Below are positions 9,109 to 18,759 of a stretch of 64,000 nucleotides of DNA, one piece after another. Under the pieces are notes generated by a model. That model was given only the letters and a program-made list of their open reading frames with translations, was not told the DNA's origin and searched no databases. A program made the position numbers and the translations under genes. How positions within the stretch are numbered: position 1 is the first letter of the stretch; each line of letters starts with the position of its first letter. This DNA is from Melanopsichium pennsylvanicum (Eukaryota; Basidiomycota; Ustilaginomycetes; Ustilaginales), in the NCBI GenBank assembly GCA_900208305.1, contig OAPG01000022.1, positions 62,001 to 126,000 on the forward strand, in the 5' to 3' direction.

Positions 9109-11712
9109 TCAGGCAGTCATGTCGCCCAATTTTTCTGTGAGTCTCCTCACTACTAGCTCCTGCAACCCCATCTTCACCCTTACTGTATGGAATAACCTCT
9201 TCTCCATTGCAACTAGAGTGCTCCAAGCCTCTCTTGATTCCAGGAATACCTGCGCCAAAGAACGGCCTACCACATCTTCTGTGGTATCACACGTAGCAAT
9301 GACGTGAGCATATGCCATTTGAGCATAGCAAACCAGCGCAGCGAATTGAGCAATTTCCTTCCTCCTTATGCGCATCTTGCTTTCTGCCTTTTGTCGGTTC
9401 TTTCGCATCTCCTTTGTTTCACCTGGAATTACCACACCAGAGGTGCTCCAAGAAGGTTCTGTCTCGATACGCCAAGAGTCTATTGAAAGCAGAGAATCTG
9501 GCTGCGAATCGTGCAGCACCAACTGGTCGAGCTCAGAAACAGCAGCAAATTGAGTCGGCTGTTCATAAGAGGAGGTGCGTTGACAGTGTTTGTAGGCGGC
9601 TTGAAGTGAAATGATCAGCTCGTTCAGAACGTTTCGTTGCAACTTTGTTCTGTGATGGTGGAGGGCAATCTTGGTTTTACCCACAGTACCGTCAACATCC
9701 GCATCTTCTGCATCGCACTCAGTCGACCCAGCACCGATGGTTGATCTTGTAGGAGAACTGGGTGGAGAGATGGTGAGGCTTGTGGGGGACGTTAGACCCA
9801 GCGAAACTTCCGAATCTGTCGGCGATGATTCAGCACGAGAAATCGCTATCTCACTGCGGACATTAACCAGCAGCAAGTCTTGTGCAGAAAACAAACCTGC
9901 TAGAGGAATTGTTTGCTGCTTGGAAACAACCTTGTTACGGGAAGCGAGAGAAGCTATGCGCCTCTCTTTGATACTGAGTGTCTCGACGTCTTGAAAAGCC
10001 ATGCCTGCCATGCCCGAAGCAACTGGGCGCGAGCGACGACATGGATTTGAGTTAAATCGCCGAGAAGAAGAGCCGAGACGAGGCGAAGATGGGATTGAAT
10101 TGCGGGGAGAGTTGAGCGTTTGGGGGCGGGCCATGTCCAGGCTGCGTACCCGATCAACTAGACTCGAAGGAAGGTCGGGGATACTACCCACAGTGAGTGA
10201 TCTGCGTCGTGAGCCGGGAATGTCGGAGCCAGACAGACGGTGAAAGGACGGAGAGGGCGACCAAACGCCGAAAGTTTGCGATGAGCTAGATGCTGTGGAT
10301 GCAATCGAGGAGTTGCGGTAGGGCTCATAGCGCGAAGCGTCAACTATCGTTGCTGGAGGTACCCATTGGCTCGGACTCATGAACGCTGACCAGTTGTTCA
10401 AGCCAGGCACAGCTTGTTGGGCTAGATATGAGGAATCAGCTTCTACCAGCATCTCCGCCGGCAGCACTTCTGGATCGAGCCAGCCCGGCGCAGGCATTGC
10501 GATGTGGGAAGGCATGGGCAGAGGAGAAATCAAAGTCGAGCTCCTGGCGAGTGAGGCTGAGTAGACACAGCCTGAAGAGGGCTTGACGCTTGACTTTACC
10601 ACCGGAGAGACGTAGGCTTCACCAGCGGAACCGGGCGAAATGGTCTGCGTCTGAGGGGAGTGAGTAAAGTCAAATGCGCTCGACAGGCTCTGTAAGGTTG
10701 GGTTGAAACCAAAAGCAGGCATCGCCACACCATCGCAGTCGTGCTGTTGGAGCTCTGAAGAGTTGCGAGATATCGAATGGACAGAGGTCTCCAAGTCAAG
10801 CATGGCCAAGTTTGTGGGTGTTGCTGGAACAGAAGACGTGGAGGCCACAGAGGAACCTCCCCGAGCGGCCATAACTCCAGATCCATTGGAGTCGAAGGCT
10901 CGACTGCTAGGTGGAGAGTGTACAAGACCTGGGGTGGGAAGCAAATCTTGATTCACCGTCGAAGGAGTCATCGGGAAGGCTGCCTGCATATCTATATCAA
11001 TGGGCATGTCAAGGGGCGAGCCATCGATGTCGACAAATGCCGAGGCTCCTCGAGGGCCATCGATGGTCTCATTCTGTGGCAGCCAGGCCGGAACCAACGA
11101 GTCATTGAGTTCAATCGCCTTGAAATTCGGGGAGGCTTGTTGAAAGCTGTTGAAAGAGAGGCTGGAAGCTGCTTGATGTGATAATATTGAAGCAGTACAG
11201 TTTCTCTTTTGAGTCGAAGAAGAAGCAAAATCGAAAGTGTTGCTTGCTGAAGACGTCGAGAATGCCTGGCTGGTAGACCAGACCCATTGACCACCTACAT
11301 GATTGTTGTTGAGATTTTGCAGAATAGCCTGGGTTACATGCAAACCGCTTCTAGTTCCGAGACTGCTGTTGCTGTTGTTGCTGCACTGACAAACGTGACA
11401 ACACATTGTTTGAGATGGAGATGTCAAAAGTTCCCCTCGAAATGTCTTGATAGCCGAGTTTTCGTGAGTTTTCGTGTTGCGATTGTTGTTCGTGATGGGA
11501 CTGGACCTTGCTGTATGTCTGGATAATTCTGAAACAAGGGGGAAGGTCAAGCTTGACAAGATAAAGGGGATCATGTATTTATTGCATGCTACGATTGCAC
11601 GAAAATAATTAACCGACTCATGCCGGCAAGCCTTAGCGAGGAGTCGGCTAGAGCCACGAGAGCGAGAAAAGACTGTTGTTAAAAGATGATCTTCCGCCTG
11701 GTTCGATTCCAT
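9109..11712 (-). CDS. Serine-rich hypothetical protein
   Basis: Not recognised. The frame opens upstream of 11712, but the first true ATG is at 11712 (867 residues). The first 100 or so residues look like translated leader, and a start at 11406 (MCCHVCQC..., about 765 residues) is equally plausible. The body is Ser/Pro-rich and low in complexity. The conserved-looking part is the C-terminal 200 residues: basic GETKEMRKNRQKAESKMRIRRKE stretches run into a helical segment (IAQFAALVCYAQMAYAHV) and end in LGDMTA. A helical region plus many SPR/SP sites might suggest a regulatory or scaffold protein, but no function is assigned. Possibly lineage-specific. Confidence 0.65.
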   Translation of the reverse strand: MESNQAEDHLLTTVFSRSRGSSRLLAKACRHESVNYFRAIVACNKYMIPFILSSLTFPLVSELSRHTARSSPITNNNRNTKTHENSAIKTFRGELLTSPSQTMCCHVCQCSNNSNSSLGTRSGLHVTQAILQNLNNNHVGGQWVWSTSQAFSTSSASNTFDFASSSTQKRNCTASILSHQAASSLSFNSFQQASPNFKAIELNDSLVPAWLPQNETIDGPRGASAFVDIDGSPLDMPIDIDMQAAFPMTPSTVNQDLLPTPGLVHSPPSSRAFDSNGSGVMAARGGSSVASTSSVPATPTNLAMLDLETSVHSISRNSSELQQHDCDGVAMPAFGFNPTLQSLSSAFDFTHSPQTQTISPGSAGEAYVSPVVKSSVKPSSGCVYSASLARSSTLISPLPMPSHIAMPAPGWLDPEVLPAEMLVEADSSYLAQQAVPGLNNWSAFMSPSQWVPPATIVDASRYEPYRNSSIASTASSSSQTFGVWSPSPSFHRLSGSDIPGSRRRSLTVGSIPDLPSSLVDRVRSLDMARPQTLNSPRNSIPSSPRLGSSSRRFNSNPCRRSRPVASGMAGMAFQDVETLSIKERRIASLASRNKVVSKQQTIPLAGLFSAQDLLLVNVRSEIAISRAESSPTDSEVSLGLTSPTSLTISPPSSPTRSTIGAGSTECDAEDADVDGTVGKTKIALHHHRTKLQRNVLNELIISLQAAYKHCQRTSSYEQPTQFAAVSELDQLVLHDSQPDSLLSIDSWRIETEPSWSTSGVVIPGETKEMRKNRQKAESKMRIRRKEIAQFAALVCYAQMAYAHVIATCDTTEDVVGRSLAQVFLESREAWSTLVAMEKRLFHTVRVKMGLQELVVRRLTEKLGDMTA

Positions 11713-13001
11713 CGGAAAAGCGTGCGGCAACTGATACCGCAGAATGCGATTGCGAGACACAGGATGACAAGAGACTTAGGAAAGGAACATGGTACGGAAG
11801 TTTTGTTCCTGGTCATGCTAAGCGCCTATGCAATTAATTCACTGCGTTATTAAATTTTGAGAAAATGCGGAGACAAGTTTGAACCGAGATGTTGGGTTGT
11901 TCAGCGCCTGTACATGTAGCACAATTGTTCTTGATGCAGGTATGTCGCTGAACAGCTTGAACAACTCGACTTTGAAGAGACTGTGGATAAATCAGCGACC
12001 AATCAGCGGAGCTGAGAGAATTTTTATAGCACATGTAACCGGGATCTGCAGTGGACTGCACTGCTGGTTCGATGTGCATCAATGTTGCTCCGATCGACGC
12101 AGAGCAAGGTTTGGTGACTAGGTCACTTACTAATTGCGGCGATTGGTTCTTGAAAGGGGAATAGGGTGCTTGAATGCATCAAATGGACGAGAGGCTGGCG
12201 TCAGTGGCGCTGAGACTCTCTAAACAAGTTAGGAAGGAGACAAGCTTTGGGGCTGTCTCAAGATTAAACTAGATTCAAATTCAGAAGGTTAGAGCCTCAC
12301 GTCATCCCAGAGGGAGGACATGGTAAGAACAGATATCATTGCTTCATGCAGCGGTCGATGGAGCTTGTTCCATATGGGTCCCGAATCACTTGGAGAAACA
12401 CCAGCCGCCTGAGCATTCCATAATCCACTTTTCCATTTTCCATTTTTTTTATGTTTTTTTCTTTTTATTTTTTTTAAATATATTTAAACTTTACATATTT
12501 TTTTTCCGAATTTCTCTCTAAAGAATTGTTTCCATCATTCACTCGTAGCAAGTCTGTTTAGGCCAAGTTTGCCAAGCGGGAATGGTGACAGAGGACCTGT
12601 CCAAAAGCAGGAGCCTGTCAGGATATCAGGCGGACATTATGTCTTGTCTTCAGAGCTCAGGGCCTGCCTTACGTCTCAAGGCAGATGGTTGTTCTCGGTT
12701 ACAATGTGATAATTCTGACCTCATTTCTTGACCTTGTGGCCTATACTGTATCCTAAAACTCCAACATGCTATGTCAACTCCTCACCCCTTTCAACAGCAC
12801 TTTACCCCAAAGTGACTCAATATCTAGTTTAAGCAAGCGGCTGATCTGCCTTCGATCTCGAAACCCCTTTCTCCGATTTAGAAGGTGCCGCTTAGCCAAG
12901 CCCGAATTGGAATCGACACTCAGTCAAAGTCTCACCTTTGGGTTCGAGACGCAATTCCCTTATTCGTACATCAATGCACATTACTTACAGTGGTACCGAA
13001 G

Positions 13002-13199
13002 CTACCGGCGGAGTTGATGCTTTTGCCGCCTCCTCTTGATTTCAAGCCGGAACAAGAGCGCCGTCTGCTCAATCGTGCAGGCGTTCACATGCGTGCCAAG
13101 ATTGTTTAACTTGAAGCGCAGCTCCTCAGGATGTATGCTTTTGAGGCGCTCTGCCATCTTTGAATTCCGCTTTGCGCGCACATGGGGATCGTAACTCAA
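13002..13199 (-). pseudogene. Coding-like fragment, helical and basic
   Basis: A minus-strand open frame without ATG at its 5' end, but preceded by a good acceptor (CTGAACAG) and followed by a donor-like GTAAGTA near 12985. The translation is charged and helical (for example MAERLKSIHPEELRFKLNNL), ending in a cluster of Arg/Lys. It looks like an exon, but no partner exon joins it convincingly. Unrecognised; relic or exon of an unmodelled gene. Confidence 0.25.
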
Positions 13200-13311
13200 A
13201 CATGCTGTTCAGAAATTGGTTTGAACATCCATTCCTTCATGCTTCTAGGGACCAAAGGCCCTGCATGCGCAAAGCTGGCAGCTGCTTTCTCTAAAAAAAA
13301 AAACATTCGTC

Positions 13312-13573
13312 ATGGCGATACGCTCAGATGATGCAGGGGCTACAATAGATGCCATATCCGAAGTCTCTGTACAACACTTGAAAAGTGCACTGGGCTGATA
13401 AGGAGGAGCCAGTGATATTCAGTGATGATCGCAGACGCATTAAAGTCAGCGGTTGTGGTTGGCTTGGTGGGAGGCTGGTCATGAAACAAATTCGGGGGTC
13501 AAAAAGTGTTGCCAACCAGCAGCTGACTGTGCTTCCGGTGGCTTTTTCCCTCCAACACTCGACCGATGTCTAA
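13312..13573 (+). pseudogene. Coding-like fragments in two frames
   Basis: An ATG frame at 13312-13398 (28 residues, AGATIDAISEVSVQHLKSAL) overlaps a second protein-like frame reaching a stop at 13573 (EEPVIFSDDRRRIKVSGCGW...). The two frames differ, as expected if a single indel broke an older gene. No family is recognised and there is no complete reading frame. Confidence 0.22.
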
Positions 13574-13771
13574 GTTTGGCACCTATACACCGGCAGAAAG
13601 AGTCGTTCTATGTAAAGAAGATCTCGAGAGAGAGACTAGATACAGTAGTAATCATAGCAAGTCGGTCTGAATCAAACGCACAATTCAAACAGCTCCGACC
13701 AAAATGACGACATTCAAAAGAAGGCAAGACAGAAAGGTCAAATGCTCGCGGACTTTGTATTTACTGTATTG

Positions 13772-13777
<6 letters not shown>

Positions 13778-13830
<53 letters not shown>
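13778..13830. repeat. (TTA)n microsatellite
   Basis: About 17 uninterrupted TTA/ATT units in the gene-poor region. Confidence 0.95.
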
Positions 13831-13832
<2 letters not shown>

Positions 13833-13987
13833 TTTAATTATTTGATGCCACATTCCACGAGGGAAGGTCAAATGAGATGCTGCAAGACTTAATGTAGCTG
13901 TTCTTGGCTGTCCTCCGGCCGGGGCATTACCGGTCAACTTTACCGGGGGCTTGGCATTTACCGTAAGGGCTTTTTGCATCAATTCTC

Positions 13988-14416
13988 ATGCTATCTATGC
14001 TCATTTATCAAGTCTGGCTCCGCCCTCGGCCACAAACCCCAATTCGGTCCAAAATCCACTTTTTAGTACCACTCCATCTGAGCCTTGTTAAACCGACTTA
14101 TTCTGTCAATGTGTTGAAAAGAATTGAAATTGGAGAGTTTGATTGGTGTATGTTGGAAAGATCTGGGTCTGTGAAGCTGTTTCAGTACACAAATGAGTAT
14201 GTCGCCATGCGTTCTCGTCGAAAAGTAAGTGGTTACGAATTGGAAAGCGAGAGCGAGGATCAAGCCCCCGGATTACACGGAAGTCAAGGAATAAAATTGG
14301 GAGAAAATCAAATCAAATCAAATCAATTCAAATCAATTCCGATTCTGGGGAATTGTGAAGAGCAAGTGGCGCAGATCTTGATTTCACCACCTCGCTTGTT
14401 CAGAAGAGGAATTTAA
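13988..14416 (+). other. Open frame of 142 codons, doubtful gene
   Basis: Starts with ATG at 13988. The central part (EIGEFDWCMLERSGSVKLF) is protein-like, but the C-terminal part is encoded by AAATC-type repeats and the N-terminal part looks random. No domain, and no upstream promoter or splice context that decides it. Probably not a gene. Confidence 0.15.
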
Positions 14417-15601
14417 TTGCGCATTTGGACACTTCGCTTATGGATTTGATTCACTTTAACCCCAACGATGACATTGGATCATCCGGTCGCCGAGACTAGA
14501 AGTTCAACACTGAGACGATGCTGCTTGACAAAGATACAAGAATCCATGTTTGAACTCAATCTGACTCAGTAACGCTGCACCTGCGCTGTACCATACTAAC
14601 GACACCAAGAGTCAGTTGGTAAGGATGATTGCTGCCACATTAACATGAAAACAGTGTTGATTCGACAGCCGTTGTTTTTGAATGTCAACTTTCTTACCAC
14701 GCCTGGCATCTACTGCGACCTTAGCTATCATGAAAGGTATGATTGAAAGCTCGAATGCATTCTGTTACTCATCTATGTAAGCTGATGACATGCTTAGCTG
14801 AATTCAGGTAAAGAATGAGTCGATGTGGAAAGGAAGCGTTGTCGAAGCCCAATGACAACATTCTCAACACATGTGAACTTTGTCAAGCACGTGGAAAATC
14901 ACTTGAATGAGTGGACTTCGATTGACTAAAGCCAACATTCGTGTTCATAGGTGCTTGTCAAAGAACGCTAATATTGTGATCTACCAGGTAGAGTGATGAT
15001 CTTGTGGGTAGGCGTGGGATCACAAGGTAGAAAGAGGGGTTGGCATTCGCCGGACTGAATGAATCGATTTCACCTTTTTTAAGACTCCGCTGAATTGGAC
15101 GATCGTCGCATGGACGCAAAGATAGCAAGCTCACAAAAAGTGAATGCGGGGGATCTTAATTGCTTCTTGTGATGAAAAGAGTATGCACAGTAAAGTAAAT
15201 CCATGCTGAACTCGTATGCAGAATGTAATGCAAAGAAGATCCAATAGCACTATACTATGCAATCAACATTAAGTAGCTCAATTTGATGATTGTTCGATCT
15301 TTCCCCGCTCAGAATATCAATAGTTGATTTCAATACAATAGTGAATATGGCTCTTTGTTCTCAATTAGCTGTGAAATGTTGGCTTTGGTATGAAAAATTT
15401 GAGAATCGTGTTTACGTTTTGCGACCATATGGTGTTTCGGTCTGTACTAAAATGCAAATTCAACTCCCGACAAGTTGGACGGCCTTGGCAGAGAGTGCGG
15501 AATTCGTAAATTTTACTATATTTCCATGTGGAAACTTAGTCTTGGCGATGTAGGGATAGTATTATTGTAGAAGATTAAAATTCCGATTACGAATTTCGCC
15601 T

Positions 15602-15651
15602 AAAAAAAAAAAAAAAAAAAAAAAAAGAAAAAAGAAAAAAAAAAACAAAAA
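15602..15651. repeat. Poly-A tract
   Basis: About 50 bases of A with occasional G or C in the intergenic region; no adjacent retroelement features were seen. Confidence 0.9.
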
Positions 15652-16758
15652 TGTCGGAGAAACAGCGGAGTCAGCGAGATCTGCTACATTATAACTGTAC
15701 TGTATGTTCTCAAGTTGTGTGGCTTTCTTAGCTTGTGTTGCTCTTGACCATGCGGAGTTGTAACTAACGGTGATCTAAGTTGGGAATTTGGTCAAGCTTT
15801 TTTTTTTGTAACTGTTTTCCTCTTGTTCAGTTGTACAAATTTTGATTCCAAGTTTGAGTGAGCTTTGCATCACCAACCATACAGTATCAACGGAGAACGA
15901 TTGAATAGCATACTAAGTGCATCGGAGCCAAAAATAAAAATAAAAATAAAAAATAAAAAAGAAATTGAGGAATAATACAATAGGAACGGAATCATTCCGC
16001 TTCTGCAACACCCGATTTCCCCAAGTTTTTTTCTCGCTTCGTGAAATTTATCGGGACGATATGTATGGCTTTTGCACGTCATACATTTTTAAAATTTCAC
16101 CAGCAAAACCAATCCCGTCGGAACCGAGGTTTTACAAAACTGTATTCTCAACACGTAATTGCACCAGAATTTCGCTTCATCATGAACTGTATATTCATAC
16201 ACCAACTTACAGTATCTCTTACCTGTTAGATTTCAGCCCGTACTATGCAGTATTTTGGTGCATTGTACTGTATATTCTTTTTCACACACATACACAATCT
16301 CTCTAATTTCTCTACTCTTCCTCATCCAATCCATGTTCGCTGCAACGTCTTGAATTTTCGCTTGACACCAATTCGCTTGATATCATGCATTCACTTTGAC
16401 TTTGTCTGCAACCATTCATTTCCCTTTACCAAAAGACGACTTGTCTGGTAATCATTTCGGATTGAATCCGGAACCTTTACATTTCGGTCACTGTTTAGCA
16501 ACACCACTCTGCTGTCTGTTGTTCGTTGGTTTGTTTATTCGCCACAAGCGCAAAAAACTAAAGACCTTGTCAAAAGAGACCACGTAGATGATCCTCTCAT
16601 GCCGGCTTGAACCGAACAAAGTACATGAATTTCATGCTGGGCTATGCATCTGGTCTACACAATATCCATCGGTCTCTTTCCATTACATACGATATGTCAG
16701 AGCTCCATCACTTTGTAAATCAATGTCATATCGAGCCAAAAGGTGAAAAAAAACCTAC

Positions 16759-18201
16759 TTAAGCCTCGACAAAAGCCCTTGCCAACCTAACTTGTTGATG
16801 CTTGTCGACATTCTTGATCTCCACCATAGTGTCTGCAGCAATAAACGCCAATTGACCCTTTTCCAACCTCAATTCTTGTCCATCCTCCTTCTTATCACCA
16901 TCATATTCACCTTTCACCATCACCTCACCTTGGAGGATTAACAACACACTTGGACCATTCAGCTTTGCATTCTTTACCTTGTTGTCGTTTGGTGTCGTAC
17001 CCAATTGGGTCACTACTACGCTAAACTCTTCGATGGGCGGATCGTAAAGCAACGCTTCGATGTGAGATGGAAAACTTTTGTTCCACTGTACGGGTTGCAT
17101 ACGTCCACGATTGAAACCGGATTCATAGGTGCACATTGAGATCAAAGTATCCGTATCTCGAAGTTTGGGTGTAAGTCCGGCACGAACAACGTTGTCAGAG
17201 CTCGCCATGCATTCCAAAATTTCGCCTTCCAAATAAGCATGTGGTTCGTTGGCCTGCAAAAACAACGCCTCGCCAGGATTGAGCGTTGAAATGTTCAAAA
17301 CGAAAGTGCAGAAAATGCCAACGTCTCTTGGAAACTCTTGCGAAAGTTTTAAAACCAATTTCCTTTCCACCTCGCCCACTACCCCTCGTTCTCCACAAAC
17401 ACCAAAGTCGGCTGATTTGGAGAACCTCTGTTCCAACTCGATTGCCAATGGTTCGTAACAAGTTGAAGTTGAATTCATAAGGTTGGCAAAGATGGTTTTT
17501 AGTATGGCCTTAATCTCATCTTGATTTCCTTGCTTCTGAACCATGGATGCTTTTTCAATTTCGGTTGGGGAGAGATGGACGAGTTGTGCGAATTCGGGTA
17601 CATTTTTGATAAAACCAATGATTTCGTCAAGAGGACGAAAACCACAGAATCCTCGAAAAGGTGTGAGAGCAATAGCCATTTCAGGTTTATGGTTTGGATC
17701 TCTGTATACATCCGGTCTTTGTTGATGCAACTTTCTCCCCAATTCCTTATCAGGATGTGCTTGAATCGAAAGTGCTTTCCCTACAGAAAGCACTTTGAAC
17801 AGGAAAGGAAGATCACCCGCTTTCTGATCCGAAAACTTGCTTACTACTTTTGATCCCATCAATTCTGGATGCTGAGCAAGGTAGCTAGACAAACATTCGA
17901 ATTCTCCATCTTTGGTGTTGGAAATGATGATTCGAGAAGGGCAAGAAGGATGAGTACCCATCCAAAGTTCAGCATAAGGTTTATCATGCTCCTCTTGAAA
18001 ATTGAGTTGTTTAGTAGCCGAAGCGAACTGGGCAACACGTGAACAAGATGCGCCGCCCTTGATGCCCCAATCATAAGACTGAACTCCAGGGATGAGTTGA
18101 AAAACTCGTTGAACCATCGTCTTGATAATGCTTTCCTCCTCTTTGGTGTGATTGTGTGGATTGATATGTTGGATGACCGTGTCGATCCTCGAGCTAGCCA
18201 T
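16759..18201 (-). CDS. PMI40: Mannose-6-phosphate isomerase (type I)
   Basis: 480 residues from the ATG at 18201; the frame extends further upstream but without an ATG. The start region contains VFQLIPGVQSYDWG, the usual beginning of the type I isomerase domain, at about residues 30-43. Zinc and active-site motifs are present: QAHPDK near residue 145, HKPEMAIAL soon after, and the EPHAYLEGEILE block near residue 315. The C-terminal cupin ends in RLARAFVEA. Family role: interconverts mannose-6-phosphate and fructose-6-phosphate in the cytosol, supplying GDP-mannose for glycosylation, which the PMT1 product encoded in this window consumes through dolichyl-phosphate mannose. Length is typical. 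An alternative start at the internal ATG of MVQRVF (near 18118) is possible. Confidence 0.93.
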   Translation of the reverse strand: MASSRIDTVIQHINPHNHTKEEESIIKTMVQRVFQLIPGVQSYDWGIKGGASCSRVAQFASATKQLNFQEEHDKPYAELWMGTHPSCPSRIIISNTKDGEFECLSSYLAQHPELMGSKVVSKFSDQKAGDLPFLFKVLSVGKALSIQAHPDKELGRKLHQQRPDVYRDPNHKPEMAIALTPFRGFCGFRPLDEIIGFIKNVPEFAQLVHLSPTEIEKASMVQKQGNQDEIKAILKTIFANLMNSTSTCYEPLAIELEQRFSKSADFGVCGERGVVGEVERKLVLKLSQEFPRDVGIFCTFVLNISTLNPGEALFLQANEPHAYLEGEILECMASSDNVVRAGLTPKLRDTDTLISMCTYESGFNRGRMQPVQWNKSFPSHIEALLYDPPIEEFSVVVTQLGTTPNDNKVKNAKLNGPSVLLILQGEVMVKGEYDGDKKEDGQELRLEKGQLAFIAADTMVEIKNVDKHQQVRLARAFVEA

Positions 18202-18759
18202 AATATGGTGGATAGATGAGTAGAATCTAACGAGCAAGCCAAGCAAGAACGTATAGTTTATTTGGTGTGAATGCACGCAAATAGAGAGAGAGAGATAGAT
18301 ACGGGCACGTGCATGGGAAAAATTCGCCGATAAATCATCACCGCCAAAGTGTTACAAAAAAGTTAGGTTTCGTCGGCAGAACAATCGCCGAGCTTCCGAT
18401 TTCTAAACCAGCGAGCTGTACAAACCACTCGTTTTTGAGAGCTTACATCGGCGTAATTGACGCACCGCCTCCCGAGCTCCGAGCTGCATGTTGCTTGTGC
18501 ACGGACGCACCACATAGTCGATACTGTGCGCTCCGAAATTGTCAAGTAATAAAGGAATGAGGCTTCTTTACCTGATTACCAACCCAACCCAATCAATTAG
18601 GCATTTTTCATTCACCTTGTAAAAATATTCACGAGGCGAGGTATTCAAAAATCGCGACCTGACTTGGGACAATAAAATTTAAATTACATGCTGCGAAATC
18701 GCGGTCGCACCTCGACTTTGTCGTTCTTGTCGTTTTGGGGACGTGCTCAGCGCCTGATT
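18202..18759. other. Intergenic, PMI40 promoter and upstream gene 3' end
   Basis: 558 bases between two minus-strand genes. A short GAGA stretch near 18281-18292 lies just upstream of the PMI40 frame. No small gene is seen. Confidence 0.5.

Larger units (their letters stand above)
11713..16758. other. 5-kb gene-poor region with decayed coding-like fragments
   Basis: AT-richer than its neighbours, with no confident gene. It contains a TTA trinucleotide repeat (13778-13830), a poly-A tract (15602-15651), an AAATC-type short repeat near 14306-14338, and several TACTGTA/TACAGTA motifs (12748, 13639, 13763, 15698, 15884, 16207, 16266). Protein-like fragments occur at 13002-13199 (-), 13312-13573 (+), 13988-14416 (+) and 15290-15553 (+). 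None forms a complete gene model. No transposase, reverse transcriptase or tRNA was recognised. Confidence 0.5.

Noticed and set aside
11695..11715. Perfect tRNA B-box-like GGTTCGATTCC
   Set aside because: The flanking bases do not form a T-stem or cloverleaf, and it overlaps the start of a coding frame.
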